From assembly GCA_029100405.1 (NCBI GenBank), contig JAQXPG010000014.1, positions 1 through 64,000 of the forward strand: a stretch of DNA of 64,000 nt. The letters are read 5' to 3'. The DNA is from Lachnospiraceae bacterium (lineage in GTDB: Bacteria > Bacillota > Clostridia > Lachnospirales > Lachnospiraceae). Below the pieces are notes generated by a model. That model had not been told where the DNA came from. It made no database searches and saw only the letters and a list, made by a program, of their open reading frames with translations. The translations under genes and the position numbers were made by a program. The stretch's first letter is position 1. Every line of letters begins with the position of its first letter. Of the stretch, positions 1 to 8,158 are shown piece by piece.

Positions 1-91
1 CGGTATTTCATGTTTTTCTTTAGATTCTTTTTTATACAAGACCTCTAAAGCATGAGCTTCTACGTCATGCTCCTATCATTATATGGAAGGT

Positions 92-766
92 TCAGGCATG
101 CTTTTCAACGATATGCTCTTTGTCCTTGAAAATATGATGGGCCGGAATGACGCCGCGAACAGAGGACGTCGGATAGACATTGCAGTCCGGGCAGATGACG
201 GTTCCGGGGTTTAGGACAGAATTGCATCCGACTTCGACATGATCTCCCAGCATAGCGCCGAATTTCTTCAGGCCGGTCTCTATTTCTTCCTTCTCATAGT
301 GGTCCTTGACGATGACAAGCGTCTTGTCGGACTTGACATTGGATGTGATGGAACCTGCGCCCATATGAGAAAAATAGCCCAATACGGAGTCTCCGACATA
401 GTTGTAATGCGGTACCTGAACGTGGTTAAAAAGGACCACATTCTTAAGTTCGGTGGAATTGCCGACCACACAGTCATTCCCCACAATGGCATTGCCGCGG
501 ATGAAGGCGCCCGGTCTTACTTCGGTATTCTCACCGATGATGCAGGAGCCGCAGATATTGGCGGCGTCATAGATTTTCGCGGACTTTGCGATCCAGATAT
601 TTTCACCGCGCTTTTCATAAATCGAAGGATCCAGACTCTCGCCCAGTTTTACCAGAAAACTTCCGATTTCCGGCAGGACTTCCCAGGGATAGGTCTTCCC
701 GGAAAACAGTTCCTTTGCAATGGTCTGGTCCAGGTCATACATGTTCTTGATCTTTGCTTCTTCCAT
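92..766 (-). CDS. Left-handed beta-helix (hexapeptide) sugar-nucleotide-type protein
   Basis: This 224-residue protein is dominated by hexapeptide-like repeats from about residue 50 to 205, for example the segments IWIAKSAKIY, GAFIRGNAIV and GDHVEVGCNSVLNPGTVI, which indicate a left-handed beta helix. It resembles the acyltransferase half of GlmU, and relatives in Clostridia are often named UDP-N-acetylglucosamine pyrophosphorylase-related. No N-terminal nucleotidyltransferase domain is present, so true pyrophosphorylase activity is unlikely; an acyltransferase or binding role is inferred only. The ATG lies 4 nt after the topB stop, and its Shine-Dalgarno AAGGAG sits at the end of topB, so the two are probably co-transcribed and translationally coupled. 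Confidence 0.8.
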   Translation of the reverse strand: MEEAKIKNMYDLDQTIAKELFSGKTYPWEVLPEIGSFLVKLGESLDPSIYEKRGENIWIAKSAKIYDAANICGSCIIGENTEVRPGAFIRGNAIVGNDCVVGNSTELKNVVLFNHVQVPHYNYVGDSVLGYFSHMGAGSITSNVKSDKTLVIVKDHYEKEEIETGLKKFGAMLGDHVEVGCNSVLNPGTVICPDCNVYPTSSVRGVIPAHHIFKDKEHIVEKHA

Positions 767-770
767 CTTC

Positions 771-2996
771 TTATTCTCCTTTTTTTGTTATTTTGGCTTT
801 TGTTATTTTGGCTTTCTTATGATCCGCACGGGCGATCCGGCTCTTCAGCTCTTTCTCATAGAACCGGGCATCCCTCCGAAAGATCTGCTGGAGGCCGGCA
901 GTGGAGCCGTTTTTCATGACAAAAGCGGTTCGCCTCTTGATGAAGCTCTCCAGTTTCTCCATATATTCTTCCGTTGTGATCTCTCCCTCTGCCACCAGGT
1001 TCAATCCCTTCTCCCAGCTTGCGGTTAGTTTCGGATCCAAGAGGGAAGGGATGGACCCGTTTACAATATCATAGATGATCTCTCCGGAAAGCGTCGGCGT
1101 TATGATCTGTGTCTTCTTATTCAGATTCAGATATCGATTCGAAACCAGTTTGGACAGAATCTCCGCCCGGGTAGCAGAAGTTCCGATGCCCTGGCCCTTG
1201 ATCTGCTCCCTGAGTTCCTCATCTTCAATCAGCTGGCCTGCATTTTCCATGGCAAGAATCATGGAGCCTGAATTATAGCGCTTGGGCGGGGAGGTCTCGC
1301 CCTCCCGGACACCGAAAGAAGTAAACTGTACTTTCCCGCCCTTCTTCAAGGTTTCGAAGAAGGCTCTGGCTTCCTGTCTGGAATCCTTCTCCTCCCCGTC
1401 AGAAGAAGCATCCTCCTCTGCCGGATCCGCTTTCTTCTCTGTTCCCTTCGCCCCAGGCGGATCTTTTTTCGTGAAGGAATAATTCATGATACCGAGGTAG
1501 CCGTTCTTCTCCAGATATTTCCCGGAAGCGAAGAATTTCTCGCCCTCGCAATCCACAGTCAGACTGATCTTCAGATACTCTGCCGGCGACAGGAAAATTG
1601 CCAGGAAACGCCGGACAATGATCTCATAGACATGAGCCGACAGAGGTTTCAGAGACTTCAGGGCGGACAGACCCTGGCCGGTCGGAATCACGGCATAGTG
1701 GTCGGTGATCTTCTTATCATCCGTATATCTCGTCTTTCCGATCCCTTTATATCTTCCATTCTGAAGGATGTAATCCGCTGCCTGATGAAACATGGGCAGA
1801 GCCGAGATCCCCCGGATATTCCGATCGATCTCCTTTGCCACCGCAGAAGACAGGACCCTGGCATCCGTTCGGGGATAGGTCACAAGTTTCTTTTCATACA
1901 ATTCCTGGATGATATTCAAGGTCTCATCCGGACTGATCTTAAAAAGCTTGGAGCAGTCACTCTGCAGCTCAGCCAGGTTATAAAGAAGGGGCGGATTCTT
2001 CTTCTCCTTCTTTTTACTAAGTTCGGTCACTTTACCCTCAAGCGCCAGGGGAGTATTTTTCTTTTCGTCAAATATAAGGCCTGGGTTTACATTCGCATCT
2101 TCTTTTGGCGGGGAAGCCGGTCCGGAAGGCGGATTTTCGGGCGCTTCATTGGCTGTCTCTGCCGCATGATCCCTCAAATATTCGATCAGTCCGATGGCAT
2201 CGGCTTCCTTCTGAAAGCCGTTTTCCTTATAGAGAAAGGGCGACTTATCATAATGAGAACCTTCGACGGCCTTCCACTCGGCAGTCAGAGCAGGTGTTTC
2301 GGCGACCACCCGATAGAAGGGGGTCTTCACGAAATCCCGGATCTCCCGCTCTCTTCGCACGACCATGCCGAGAACACAGGTCATGACCCGGCCAACGGAG
2401 ATCACGGCATAGCGTTCGTGGAAGAAGGATGCCATAGCGTTGCCATAGCGGAGGGTGAGAAGGCGGGAGAAATTGATCCCCATGAGATAGTCTTCCTTGG
2501 CTCTTAAGTAGGCGGCATCCGCCAGATGGTCATAGGCGCTCAAGTCCTTGGCTTCCCGAATGCCCCGCTTGATCTCCTCTTCGGTCTGGGAATCGATCCA
2601 GACTCTCCTTTCTTCCTTGTCATGGACATGGGCTTCCTGTCGGACCAGGCGATAGATATACTCTCCTTCTCGTCCACTATCGGTGCAGACGTAGATCCGG
2701 CTGACATCCTGCCGGTTCAGAAGACCGGAAACGATCTGAAACTGCTTTTTTGCGGACGGGATCACTTCATAGAGAAAGTGATCCGGGAGAAATGGCAGGG
2801 TATCCAGACGCCATTTCTTGTATTTCTCGTCATAGGCATCCGGAAAGCTCATGGTCACGAGATGGCCCACGCACCAGGTCACGACGATACGCTCTGACTC
2901 CAGATAACCGGTATGGTCTGTCATCTTTTCCGAGAAAACCTTGGCGAACTCCCGGGCCACACTCGGCTTCTCGGCGATAAAAAGATTCTTTCCCAT
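771..2996 (-). CDS. topB: DNA topoisomerase III (type IA)
   Basis: Type IA topoisomerase of 741 residues that relaxes and decatenates DNA through a 5'-phosphotyrosine intermediate. The N-terminus IAEKPSVAREFA and the acidic TDSGREGE segment (about 105-112) belong to the TOPRIM domain. The catalytic tyrosine is Tyr374 in VTYPRTD, and a GTSATRAEI segment lies near residue 605. The length suits TopB; there is no zinc-finger tail as in TopA. A low-complexity insert rich in Pro, Lys and Glu lies around 280-335 and another acidic and lysine-rich stretch around 510-550. The last residues, AKITKAKITKK, come from a 15-bp in-frame duplication. It is followed by the beta-helix gene. Confidence 0.96.
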   Translation of the reverse strand: MGKNLFIAEKPSVAREFAKVFSEKMTDHTGYLESERIVVTWCVGHLVTMSFPDAYDEKYKKWRLDTLPFLPDHFLYEVIPSAKKQFQIVSGLLNRQDVSRIYVCTDSGREGEYIYRLVRQEAHVHDKEERRVWIDSQTEEEIKRGIREAKDLSAYDHLADAAYLRAKEDYLMGINFSRLLTLRYGNAMASFFHERYAVISVGRVMTCVLGMVVRREREIRDFVKTPFYRVVAETPALTAEWKAVEGSHYDKSPFLYKENGFQKEADAIGLIEYLRDHAAETANEAPENPPSGPASPPKEDANVNPGLIFDEKKNTPLALEGKVTELSKKKEKKNPPLLYNLAELQSDCSKLFKISPDETLNIIQELYEKKLVTYPRTDARVLSSAVAKEIDRNIRGISALPMFHQAADYILQNGRYKGIGKTRYTDDKKITDHYAVIPTGQGLSALKSLKPLSAHVYEIIVRRFLAIFLSPAEYLKISLTVDCEGEKFFASGKYLEKNGYLGIMNYSFTKKDPPGAKGTEKKADPAEEDASSDGEEKDSRQEARAFFETLKKGGKVQFTSFGVREGETSPPKRYNSGSMILAMENAGQLIEDEELREQIKGQGIGTSATRAEILSKLVSNRYLNLNKKTQIITPTLSGEIIYDIVNGSIPSLLDPKLTASWEKGLNLVAEGEITTEEYMEKLESFIKRRTAFVMKNGSTAGLQQIFRRDARFYEKELKSRIARADHKKAKITKAKITKKGE

Positions 2997-3011
2997 ATTC
3001 CTCCCTCAAGC

Positions 3012-3063
3012 AGAAAAAGAATGCTGTGAATCGTCTTAGCTTCGGACTTTCCACAGCATTCCA
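3012..3063 (-). terminator. Rho-independent terminator after asd
   Basis: On the minus strand a perfect 10-bp stem (GAATGCTGTG with CACAGCATTC) encloses a roughly 22-nt loop that has its own GTC/GAC pairing, and is followed by TTTTTC. It lies between the asd stop and the topB start, so it ends asd transcription. Confidence 0.8.
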
Positions 3064-3140
3064 TGTTTTACAGTTTCCTTCGAACGGACCGGTCTATCTT
3101 TTACGAATGATCCTCCATCAGACTTAATCGGATACGATCC

Positions 3141-4226
3141 TTACTTCTTCTCAATATAGCCCTTTGCAGTCAGAAGTTCTGCGCAAAGAACACCGCCGCC
3201 TGCTGCTCCGCGGATGGTATTGTGAGAGAGACCGACAAACTTCCAGTCGAAAATGGAATCCGGGCGCAGGCGGCCGATGGAAACCCCCATGCCATGTTCA
3301 TAATTCACATCCAGAGCAACCTGTGGCCGATTGTCTTCTTCCAGATACTGAATGAAGTGCTCTGGAGCGCTGGGAAGCTTCAGGTCCTGAGGCAGGCCCT
3401 TAAATTCGCGAAGTTTCCGGATCAGTTCTTCCTTGGTCGGCTGCTTTCTGAAATTCACAAAGCAGGTGGCCGTATGTCCATAAAGAATGGGAACTCGAAT
3501 ACACTGAGATGTAATCTGGATATTGTCTGCCGGCTTGATCTCGCCATCTTCCACCTTACCCCAGATCCGAAGCGGCTCCTTCTCGGACTTCTCCTCTTCG
3601 CCTGCGATATAGGGGATGATATTTCCTTCCATCTCGGGCCAGTCTTTGAAGGTCTTGCCGGCTCCGGAAATTGCCTGATAGGTGGAAACAACTGCCTGGT
3701 AGGGTTCGAATTCCTTCCATGCGGACAAGGCCGGTGTATAGGACTGGATGGAGCAGTTCGGCTTTACGGCGATGAAACCACGCTTGGTTCCCAGGCGCTT
3801 TCTCTGATACTTGATCACTTCAATATGCTCCGGATTGATCTCCGGAACGACCATAGGGACATCCTTGGTCCAGCGATGTGCCGAATTATTGGAAACGACC
3901 GGTGTCTCGGTCTTGGCATAAGCCTCTTCAATGGCACGGATCTCATCCTTGGACATATCTACTGCGGAGAAAACGAAGTCCACATTTTCAGCGACTTTTT
4001 CGACTTCGTTTACATTCATGACCGTAAGATTCCGAACGCTTTCCGGAATCGGGGTCTCCATTTTCCAACGGCCATTCACAGCCTCTTCATAAGTCTTTCC
4101 TGCGGAGCGGGGACTTGCCGCAACGACTTTCACCTCAAACCAGGGATGATTTTCCAACAGGGCGATAAATCGCTGTCCGACCATACCGGTCGCTCCAAGA
4201 ATGCCGACTCTTAATTTTTCACTCAT
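3141..4226 (-). CDS. asd: Aspartate-semialdehyde dehydrogenase (archaeal/fungal-type)
   Basis: Reduces aspartyl-4-phosphate to aspartate-4-semialdehyde with NADPH, the branch point for lysine, threonine, methionine and diaminopimelate. The 361-residue protein has the Rossmann motif GATGMVGQ at residues 11-18 and the active-site cysteine at Cys158 in KPNCSIQ. The sequence is of the longer archaeal/yeast-like class rather than the E. coli class. SD GGAGAG precedes the ATG. A predicted -10 (TATACT, plus coordinates 4296-4301) lies 70 bp upstream and is directly abutted by a 15-bp tandem repeat. A terminator follows, so it is probably monocistronic. Confidence 0.95.
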   Translation of the reverse strand: MSEKLRVGILGATGMVGQRFIALLENHPWFEVKVVAASPRSAGKTYEEAVNGRWKMETPIPESVRNLTVMNVNEVEKVAENVDFVFSAVDMSKDEIRAIEEAYAKTETPVVSNNSAHRWTKDVPMVVPEINPEHIEVIKYQRKRLGTKRGFIAVKPNCSIQSYTPALSAWKEFEPYQAVVSTYQAISGAGKTFKDWPEMEGNIIPYIAGEEEKSEKEPLRIWGKVEDGEIKPADNIQITSQCIRVPILYGHTATCFVNFRKQPTKEELIRKLREFKGLPQDLKLPSAPEHFIQYLEEDNRPQVALDVNYEHGMGVSIGRLRPDSIFDWKFVGLSHNTIRGAAGGGVLCAELLTAKGYIEKK

Positions 4227-4305
4227 AACGCTCTCCTTTTTCTTTTCCTTTTTCCTTTTCCTTCTATGATCCTGCGTATATGATCCTCGTGGCAGAGTAT
4301 ACTAC

Positions 4306-4395
4306 GCTCTCTCATGCATTGTTCTCTCATGCATTGCTCTCTCAAGCATTGCTCTCACATGCATTGCTTTCACATGCATTGCTTTCTCATGCATT
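4306..4395. repeat. 15-bp tandem repeat, six units, upstream of asd
   Basis: Six units of exactly 15 bp with consensus GCTCTCTCATGCATT occupy this spacer between argH and asd. Substitutions differ between units, but the length is fixed. The array abuts the predicted asd -10 hexamer, so it occupies the -35 region and upstream. Confidence 0.9.
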
Positions 4396-4434
4396 CATGA
4401 GTTATTCATTATCATATCCCAAAGACGGGTCCGA

Positions 4435-5829
4435 TTACAAGCCCAGGGCTTTATGATCCTCGAGATATTGCTTACTCTTCTTGATCTCTTCTTCCATGGC
4501 TTTGCGGCCGGGCGCTCCGGTCGTCAGTCTCTTATCGACACAAGTTTCCATACTTATGGCTTCATAAATATCTTCATCGAAGGCCGGTGAAAATTGCCGT
4601 AACTCTTCAAGTGACATATCATCGATCGGCTTCTTTTTTTCAATGCCATAGAGGACGACCTGACCGATGATACCATGCGCATCCCGGAAGGGAATGCCCT
4701 TCCGAACCAGATAATCTGCGGCATCCGTGGCATTGGTGAAGCCATGACGGGCGCTCTCCTTCATCCGGTCCTCCCGAAAACGTATGGTCGAAAGCATGCC
4801 GTTAAAGAGATCCAGGCAGGAATTTGCCGTATCCATGGCATCGAAAGACAACTCCTTATCTTCCTGCATATCCTTATTATAAGCCAGGGGAATGCCCTTC
4901 ATCGTGGTCAGAAGGGCCATCAGGGCCCCGTAGACCCGGCCGGTCTTGCCACGGACCAGCTCTGCAATATCCGGATTCTTCTTCTGCGGCATGATGGAAG
5001 ATCCGGTGCTATAGGCATCATCGATTTCAACAAATTGGTATTCATTGGAATTCCAGAGAATGATCTCCTCGGAAAACCGTGACAGATGCATCATGATGAT
5101 CGAAAGTGCCGAGAGATATTCCAGGAGATAATCCCGGTCACTGACTCCGTCCATGGAATTGGCAGTCGGCCCTTTGAAATGTAAGAGCGAGGCCGTATAA
5201 TCCCGATCCAGAGGATATGTGGTGCCTGCGAGGGCACCGGAACCCAAAGGGCAGTAATTCATCCGTTCATGGATATCGGCCATCCTTTCCCGATCTCTTT
5301 TAAACATCTCGAAGTAGGCACCCATATGATGAGCCAGGGTGATGGGCTGAGCCTTCTGCAAATGAGTAAATCCCGGCATAATGGTGGAAGTATGCTTTTC
5401 CATGATCGAAAGAATCGTGGAAAGGAGAGACCGTAAATAAGAATCCGTAGCCTCGACTTCCTTTCTGGTATAGAGACGCATATCCAAAGCCACCTGGTCA
5501 TTTCTGGAACGGCCGGTATGAAGCTTCTTTCCGACCGATCCGATCCGGTCGATCAGATTGGCTTCCACAAAGGAATGCACATCTTCATATTTCTCCGTGA
5601 TAGGAAGCTTTCCCTCTCGAACATCGTCTTCAATGGACTGTAAGCCCAAAAGGATCCGGTCTCTCTCGTCCTCTGTCAGAATGCCCTGCTTTGCGAGCAT
5701 ACGGACATGGGCCCGGCTGCCCTCCAGATCTTCGGATAGAAGTCTTTGATCAAATCCGATGGATGCATTGAAGGCATATACCTTATCATCTGTTGCTTTG
5801 GTAAATCTCCCGCCCCATAACTGAGCCAT
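4435..5829 (-). CDS. argH: Argininosuccinate lyase
   Basis: Cleaves argininosuccinate to arginine and fumarate, the last step of arginine biosynthesis, in the cytoplasm as a homotetramer. At 464 residues it is full length. Family landmarks are TGRSRNDQVA (105-114), THLQKAQP (155-162) and the fumarase/ASL signature GSSIMPQKKNPD (276-287), which carries the catalytic serine loop. SD AGGAGAG lies just before the ATG, behind a long purine-rich stretch. No argG is next to it; the regulator ArgR is encoded at 18.4 kb. Confidence 0.97.
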   Translation of the reverse strand: MAQLWGGRFTKATDDKVYAFNASIGFDQRLLSEDLEGSRAHVRMLAKQGILTEDERDRILLGLQSIEDDVREGKLPITEKYEDVHSFVEANLIDRIGSVGKKLHTGRSRNDQVALDMRLYTRKEVEATDSYLRSLLSTILSIMEKHTSTIMPGFTHLQKAQPITLAHHMGAYFEMFKRDRERMADIHERMNYCPLGSGALAGTTYPLDRDYTASLLHFKGPTANSMDGVSDRDYLLEYLSALSIIMMHLSRFSEEIILWNSNEYQFVEIDDAYSTGSSIMPQKKNPDIAELVRGKTGRVYGALMALLTTMKGIPLAYNKDMQEDKELSFDAMDTANSCLDLFNGMLSTIRFREDRMKESARHGFTNATDAADYLVRKGIPFRDAHGIIGQVVLYGIEKKKPIDDMSLEELRQFSPAFDEDIYEAISMETCVDKRLTTGAPGRKAMEEEIKKSKQYLEDHKALGL

Positions 5830-5869
5830 AACTCTCTCCTGCCTTTCTTCTTTCTTCTTTTTCTTTTCT

Positions 5870-5929
5870 TTCTTTTCCTATATTGCGATTTCTTTTCTTA
5901 TGTTTCGATTTCTTATCCTATATTTCGAT
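5870..5929. repeat. 20-bp tandem repeat spanning the queH stop codon
   Basis: Three 20-bp units read on the minus strand as ATCGAAATATAGGATAAGAA and two close variants. The gene-proximal unit encodes the last residues of QueH and its TAG stop; the other two lie downstream and repeat the stop-containing sequence. Confidence 0.85.
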
Positions 5930-6679
5930 AGGAGGCACGATCTTCTTTGATGAATCAGTCTTGTTCCCTCGTTTCTCGGCCTGTCCTTCCTCCATATCCA
6001 GCTTTTCGGCCTCTCGCATGTCGGCTTCCCGCTTTTCGGATTCCCGCTTCTCAGCCTCCCGCTTTTCGGCTTCCATCCGGGAAAAGACGCAGCCACAGAA
6101 ATTCTGCCGATAAAGGCCGTATTCTTTTGACAATTCAGTCGACCGCTTGAAGCCGTTTCGTTTTCGAAATTCGGAAGGAAGGAATTTGACACCGTACTTG
6201 TCTGCCATCTCCTCACCGATCCGGTTCAAAAGGACCGGATCCTTCATGGGACTGATGGTAAGCGTTGTTGTGAAATAATCAAGTCCCAGTTCTTTGGCCT
6301 TTTTTGCCGCCTCTTCCAGACGGAGGCGAAAACAGATCTCGCAGCGCTCTCCACCTTCCGGCGCATCTTCATAGCCCTTGACTGCTTCATAATACCGCTT
6401 TGGTTCATATTTCCCGGAGAGGAAGGTCACCGGATGCCGGGTTGGCATTTCCCGGATCAGGCGGCTCAGCTCCTCCTCGCGGTACTCGTATTCCGTTGCC
6501 GGTGAGATGTTCGGATTATAATAAAAATCAGTTATGGCGAAATACTGCGATAAGTATTCCAGCACATAACTGCTGCAAGGCGCACAACAACTGTGCAGAA
6601 GTAAAGTCGGCACAGTTGCTGCGGCAATATTCTCTTCGATGATAACATCCAGTTCCTTCTGGTAGTTCCGCCGATTCAA
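5918..6679 (-). CDS. queH: Epoxyqueuosine reductase QueH (DUF208)
   Basis: Non-cobalamin epoxyqueuosine reductase, last step of queuosine tRNA modification. The core has the expected cysteine pairs: CCAPC at residues 31-35, CEIC at 113-116 and FCGC ending at 197, which in QueH bind an iron-sulfur cluster and nearby metals. The core ends about residue 200. The remaining 50 residues are a highly charged tail made of EAEKRE-like repeats, unlike typical QueH and probably unstructured. The start is TTG, 4 nt after the stop of the upstream membrane protein, using AAGGAG inside that gene's end. The 3' end lies in a 20-bp tandem repeat. Confidence 0.9.
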   Translation of the reverse strand: MNRRNYQKELDVIIEENIAAATVPTLLLHSCCAPCSSYVLEYLSQYFAITDFYYNPNISPATEYEYREEELSRLIREMPTRHPVTFLSGKYEPKRYYEAVKGYEDAPEGGERCEICFRLRLEEAAKKAKELGLDYFTTTLTISPMKDPVLLNRIGEEMADKYGVKFLPSEFRKRNGFKRSTELSKEYGLYRQNFCGCVFSRMEAEKREAEKRESEKREADMREAEKLDMEEGQAEKRGNKTDSSKKIVPPIEI

Positions 6680-6682
6680 TCG

Positions 6683-7006
6683 TCACTCCTTCTCCTGCCA
6701 AAGTGTGAAAAGTGTCAGAGCAAAGGCATAGATGAGGCAGATCAGTATGGCAAAAACCGCCTTCCCGATGACAAAACCTACGATCAGTTGGACCAGGATG
6801 GCCAGACCATGAATGTAGACGGGAACCTTACGAAGGAGCGCCGAAAGGACTGTTTCCAAGACCACAAGACATCCGACCGCTACCGGTGGAATATGGAGTA
6901 CTGCAATGGAAATCGCAAAAACTACGATTTCTGCCGCGACAAAAGCCAAGAGTAAAATCAGAGGGTTCTTCCCCTTTTTTGCAAAATCAGAAAAAGATCC
7001 AGTCAT
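6683..7006 (-). CDS. Small integral membrane protein of unknown function
   Basis: A roughly 107-residue hydrophobic protein with about four predicted membrane segments (around residues 15-35, 37-55, 60-80 and 82-100) and a short charged end (WQEKE). The ATG at 7006 is chosen because AGGAGG lies 7 nt upstream; an in-frame codon 15 nt further upstream has no better site. I do not recognise a family. It precedes queH by 4 nt and likely shares its transcript. A link to queuosine-precursor uptake would be a guess, since it does not look like QueT or YhhQ. Confidence 0.65.
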   Translation of the reverse strand: MTGSFSDFAKKGKNPLILLLAFVAAEIVVFAISIAVLHIPPVAVGCLVVLETVLSALLRKVPVYIHGLAILVQLIVGFVIGKAVFAILICLIYAFALTLFTLWQEKE

Positions 7007-7041
7007 AACACGCCTCCTCAAGACGAAATGGTAACAAAAAA

Positions 7042-7114
7042 AGCTTCGAATCGGATTCGAACCGACGACCCCTTCATTACGAGTGAAGTGCTCTACCAGC
7101 TGAGCTATCGAAGC
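7042..7114 (-). tRNA. tRNA-Thr (anticodon CGT)
   Basis: The minus strand folds into a 73-nt cloverleaf: acceptor GCTTCGA/TCGAAGC, D stem GCTC/GAGC, anticodon stem CTTCA/TGAAG around loop CTCGTAA, and T arm GTCGG-TTCGAAT-CCGAT. The anticodon CGT reads ACG (Thr). The discriminator base is U. CCA is not encoded. A run of seven T follows directly and probably ends transcription. Confidence 0.96.
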
Positions 7115-7125
7115 AATCGAATGTT

Positions 7126-7154
7126 ATTATATAGAACTTTCGATGACATTGCAA
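7126..7154 (-). promoter_or_regulatory. Promoter of tRNA-Thr
   Basis: On the minus strand TTGCAA (7149-7154) is separated by 17 bp from TATAAT (7126-7131), which ends 11 bp before the tRNA. Perfect -10, four of six at -35. Confidence 0.75.
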
Positions 7155-7170
7155 ATATTTTTTTCAGAAT

Positions 7171-7232
7171 CGATGGCAACTGTCGATGGAACAAGTCGAT
7201 GGCACATGTCGATGGCACAAGTCATGGCACCC
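7171..7232. repeat. 13-bp tandem repeat, about 4.8 units
   Basis: Units of consensus CGATGGCACAAGT start at 7171, 7184, 7197 and 7210, with a partial fifth at 7223. It lies upstream of tRNA-Thr and left of the composite 72-bp array. Nothing coding is seen in 7115-7329. Confidence 0.85.
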
Positions 7233-7329
7233 AAAATGGAATGACATGAAGTCCAGATCTATGCAAAATTGTTTTTTGCTTTACTACCTGCAGCATCGGA
7301 AATGTATCCAAAGCACCGATACCTATTGG

Positions 7330-7629
7330 AATTCGATATTTGAAAAAATTTCAAAATGATGCGTGTTCTGTGCCCAGAAATGCCTCCTAATAAGCCTTCA
7401 TATTCGATATAGAAAATCTTTTCATTTTCATGCTATAAAACTGCGTAAAAAACACGCATAATTCTCAAAAGATTTCATATATCGAATATTTGACTCGAAA
7501 TCAGGCCTGCTGCACACAAGAAATACGCATGATTTTGAAAAGATTTCATATATCGAATATTTGTCCCGAAATCAGGCCTGCTGCCCACAAGAAATACGCA
7601 TGATTTTGAAAAGTTTTCATATATCGAAA
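7330..7629. repeat. Composite inverted/direct repeat array, locus 1
   Basis: Five copies of a roughly 35-40 bp motif (core AAAGATTTCATATATCGAAT, preceded by ACGCATnATTTT). Two are inverted (starts about 7330 and 7401) and three direct (about 7453, 7524 and 7595). Start-to-start spacing is 71 bp within each orientation, with a dyad between 7433 and 7453. The sequences between direct copies are nearly identical to each other (AAATCAGGCCTGCTGC). No ORF or known RNA is recognised. The same layout recurs at 48003-48306. The array ends 14 bp before the trpE promoter. Confidence 0.85.
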
Positions 7630-7643
7630 TGTCTCACTTCCAC

Positions 7644-7673
7644 TTGACAGCCTCTGGCAAATGGTGCTTTAAT
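7644..7673 (+). promoter_or_regulatory. Promoter of the trp T-box leader
   Basis: Consensus -35 TTGACA (7644-7649), an 18-bp spacer, and -10 TTTAAT (7668-7673), just upstream of the T-box RNA. Transcription should start near 7680. Confidence 0.75.
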
Positions 7674-7679
7674 AACAAA

Positions 7680-8129
7680 TAATTTCATACGTCAACAAAT
7701 CAAACCGTTGAAGTGGAGATAAAACGAAAGGGGCACTCACAGAGAGTCCGGGAGGCTGAGAGCCGGACAGAACGCTGATTCGTAAATGGACCACTGAGGG
7801 CAGGGTGAACGCCGAAGAAGAGATCGTATCTAAAGATCGTATCTGATCAACAGATCATTTCTTCCAATCACAGGCAAGTAGCTTCTGACGTAAGGCATAC
7901 GTTAGTTGCCGGAGATATGTTGGTATCTCATGAGTGTGTGGAGACACAAAGCAAGGTGGCACCACGGGTATCAGACCAATGATATAATAGCTAATAGCTC
8001 TGATATTGGAAGACCTGCCGGTCTTTTTGATATCGGCTCTATAGCTCTATATCTATAAGATCGAACAGACCCGCCCTTGGCAGAATCAATCTGAACAATC
8101 AGATTCTTTCTGTCAGGGGCGGTTTTTTT
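7680..8129 (+). promoter_or_regulatory. Tryptophan T-box riboswitch leader
   Basis: Leader of about 450 nt upstream of trpE. Stem I elements AGAGAG (7741) and CTGAGAGCCGG are present. The specifier codon is TGG at 7787-7789 followed by a purine. The T-box sequence AAGGTGGCACCACGG is at 7953-7967. The variable T-box base is C (TGGC), matching a G discriminator as in bacterial tRNA-Trp. Uncharged tRNA-Trp should therefore stabilise the antiterminator and switch on trpEG. Two hairpins follow the T-box: a short AAGACC-TGCC-GGTCTTTTT (about 8009-8027) and the strong terminator at 8071. Confidence 0.93.
8071..8129 (+). terminator. Strong attenuator terminator before trpE
   Basis: A 15-pair outer stem (CCGCCCTTGGCAGAA with TTCTGTCAGGGGCGG, including two G-T pairs), extended by an inner ATCTGA/TCAGAT stem, is followed by seven T. 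It sits about 100 nt after the T-box and 30 nt before the trpE start. Confidence 0.9.
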
Positions 8130-8158
8130 GTATTTCAAAACAAAAGAAAGGAGACAAC

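Noticed and set aside
1..91. Weak GCATGA/TCATGC hairpin as terminator of the first gene
   Set aside because: Short stem and no clear T-run; not strong enough to list.
7330..7629. CRISPR array, because of ~36-bp repeats at ~72-bp steps
   Set aside because: The sequences between copies are nearly identical within the locus, some copies are inverted, and no cas genes are present.
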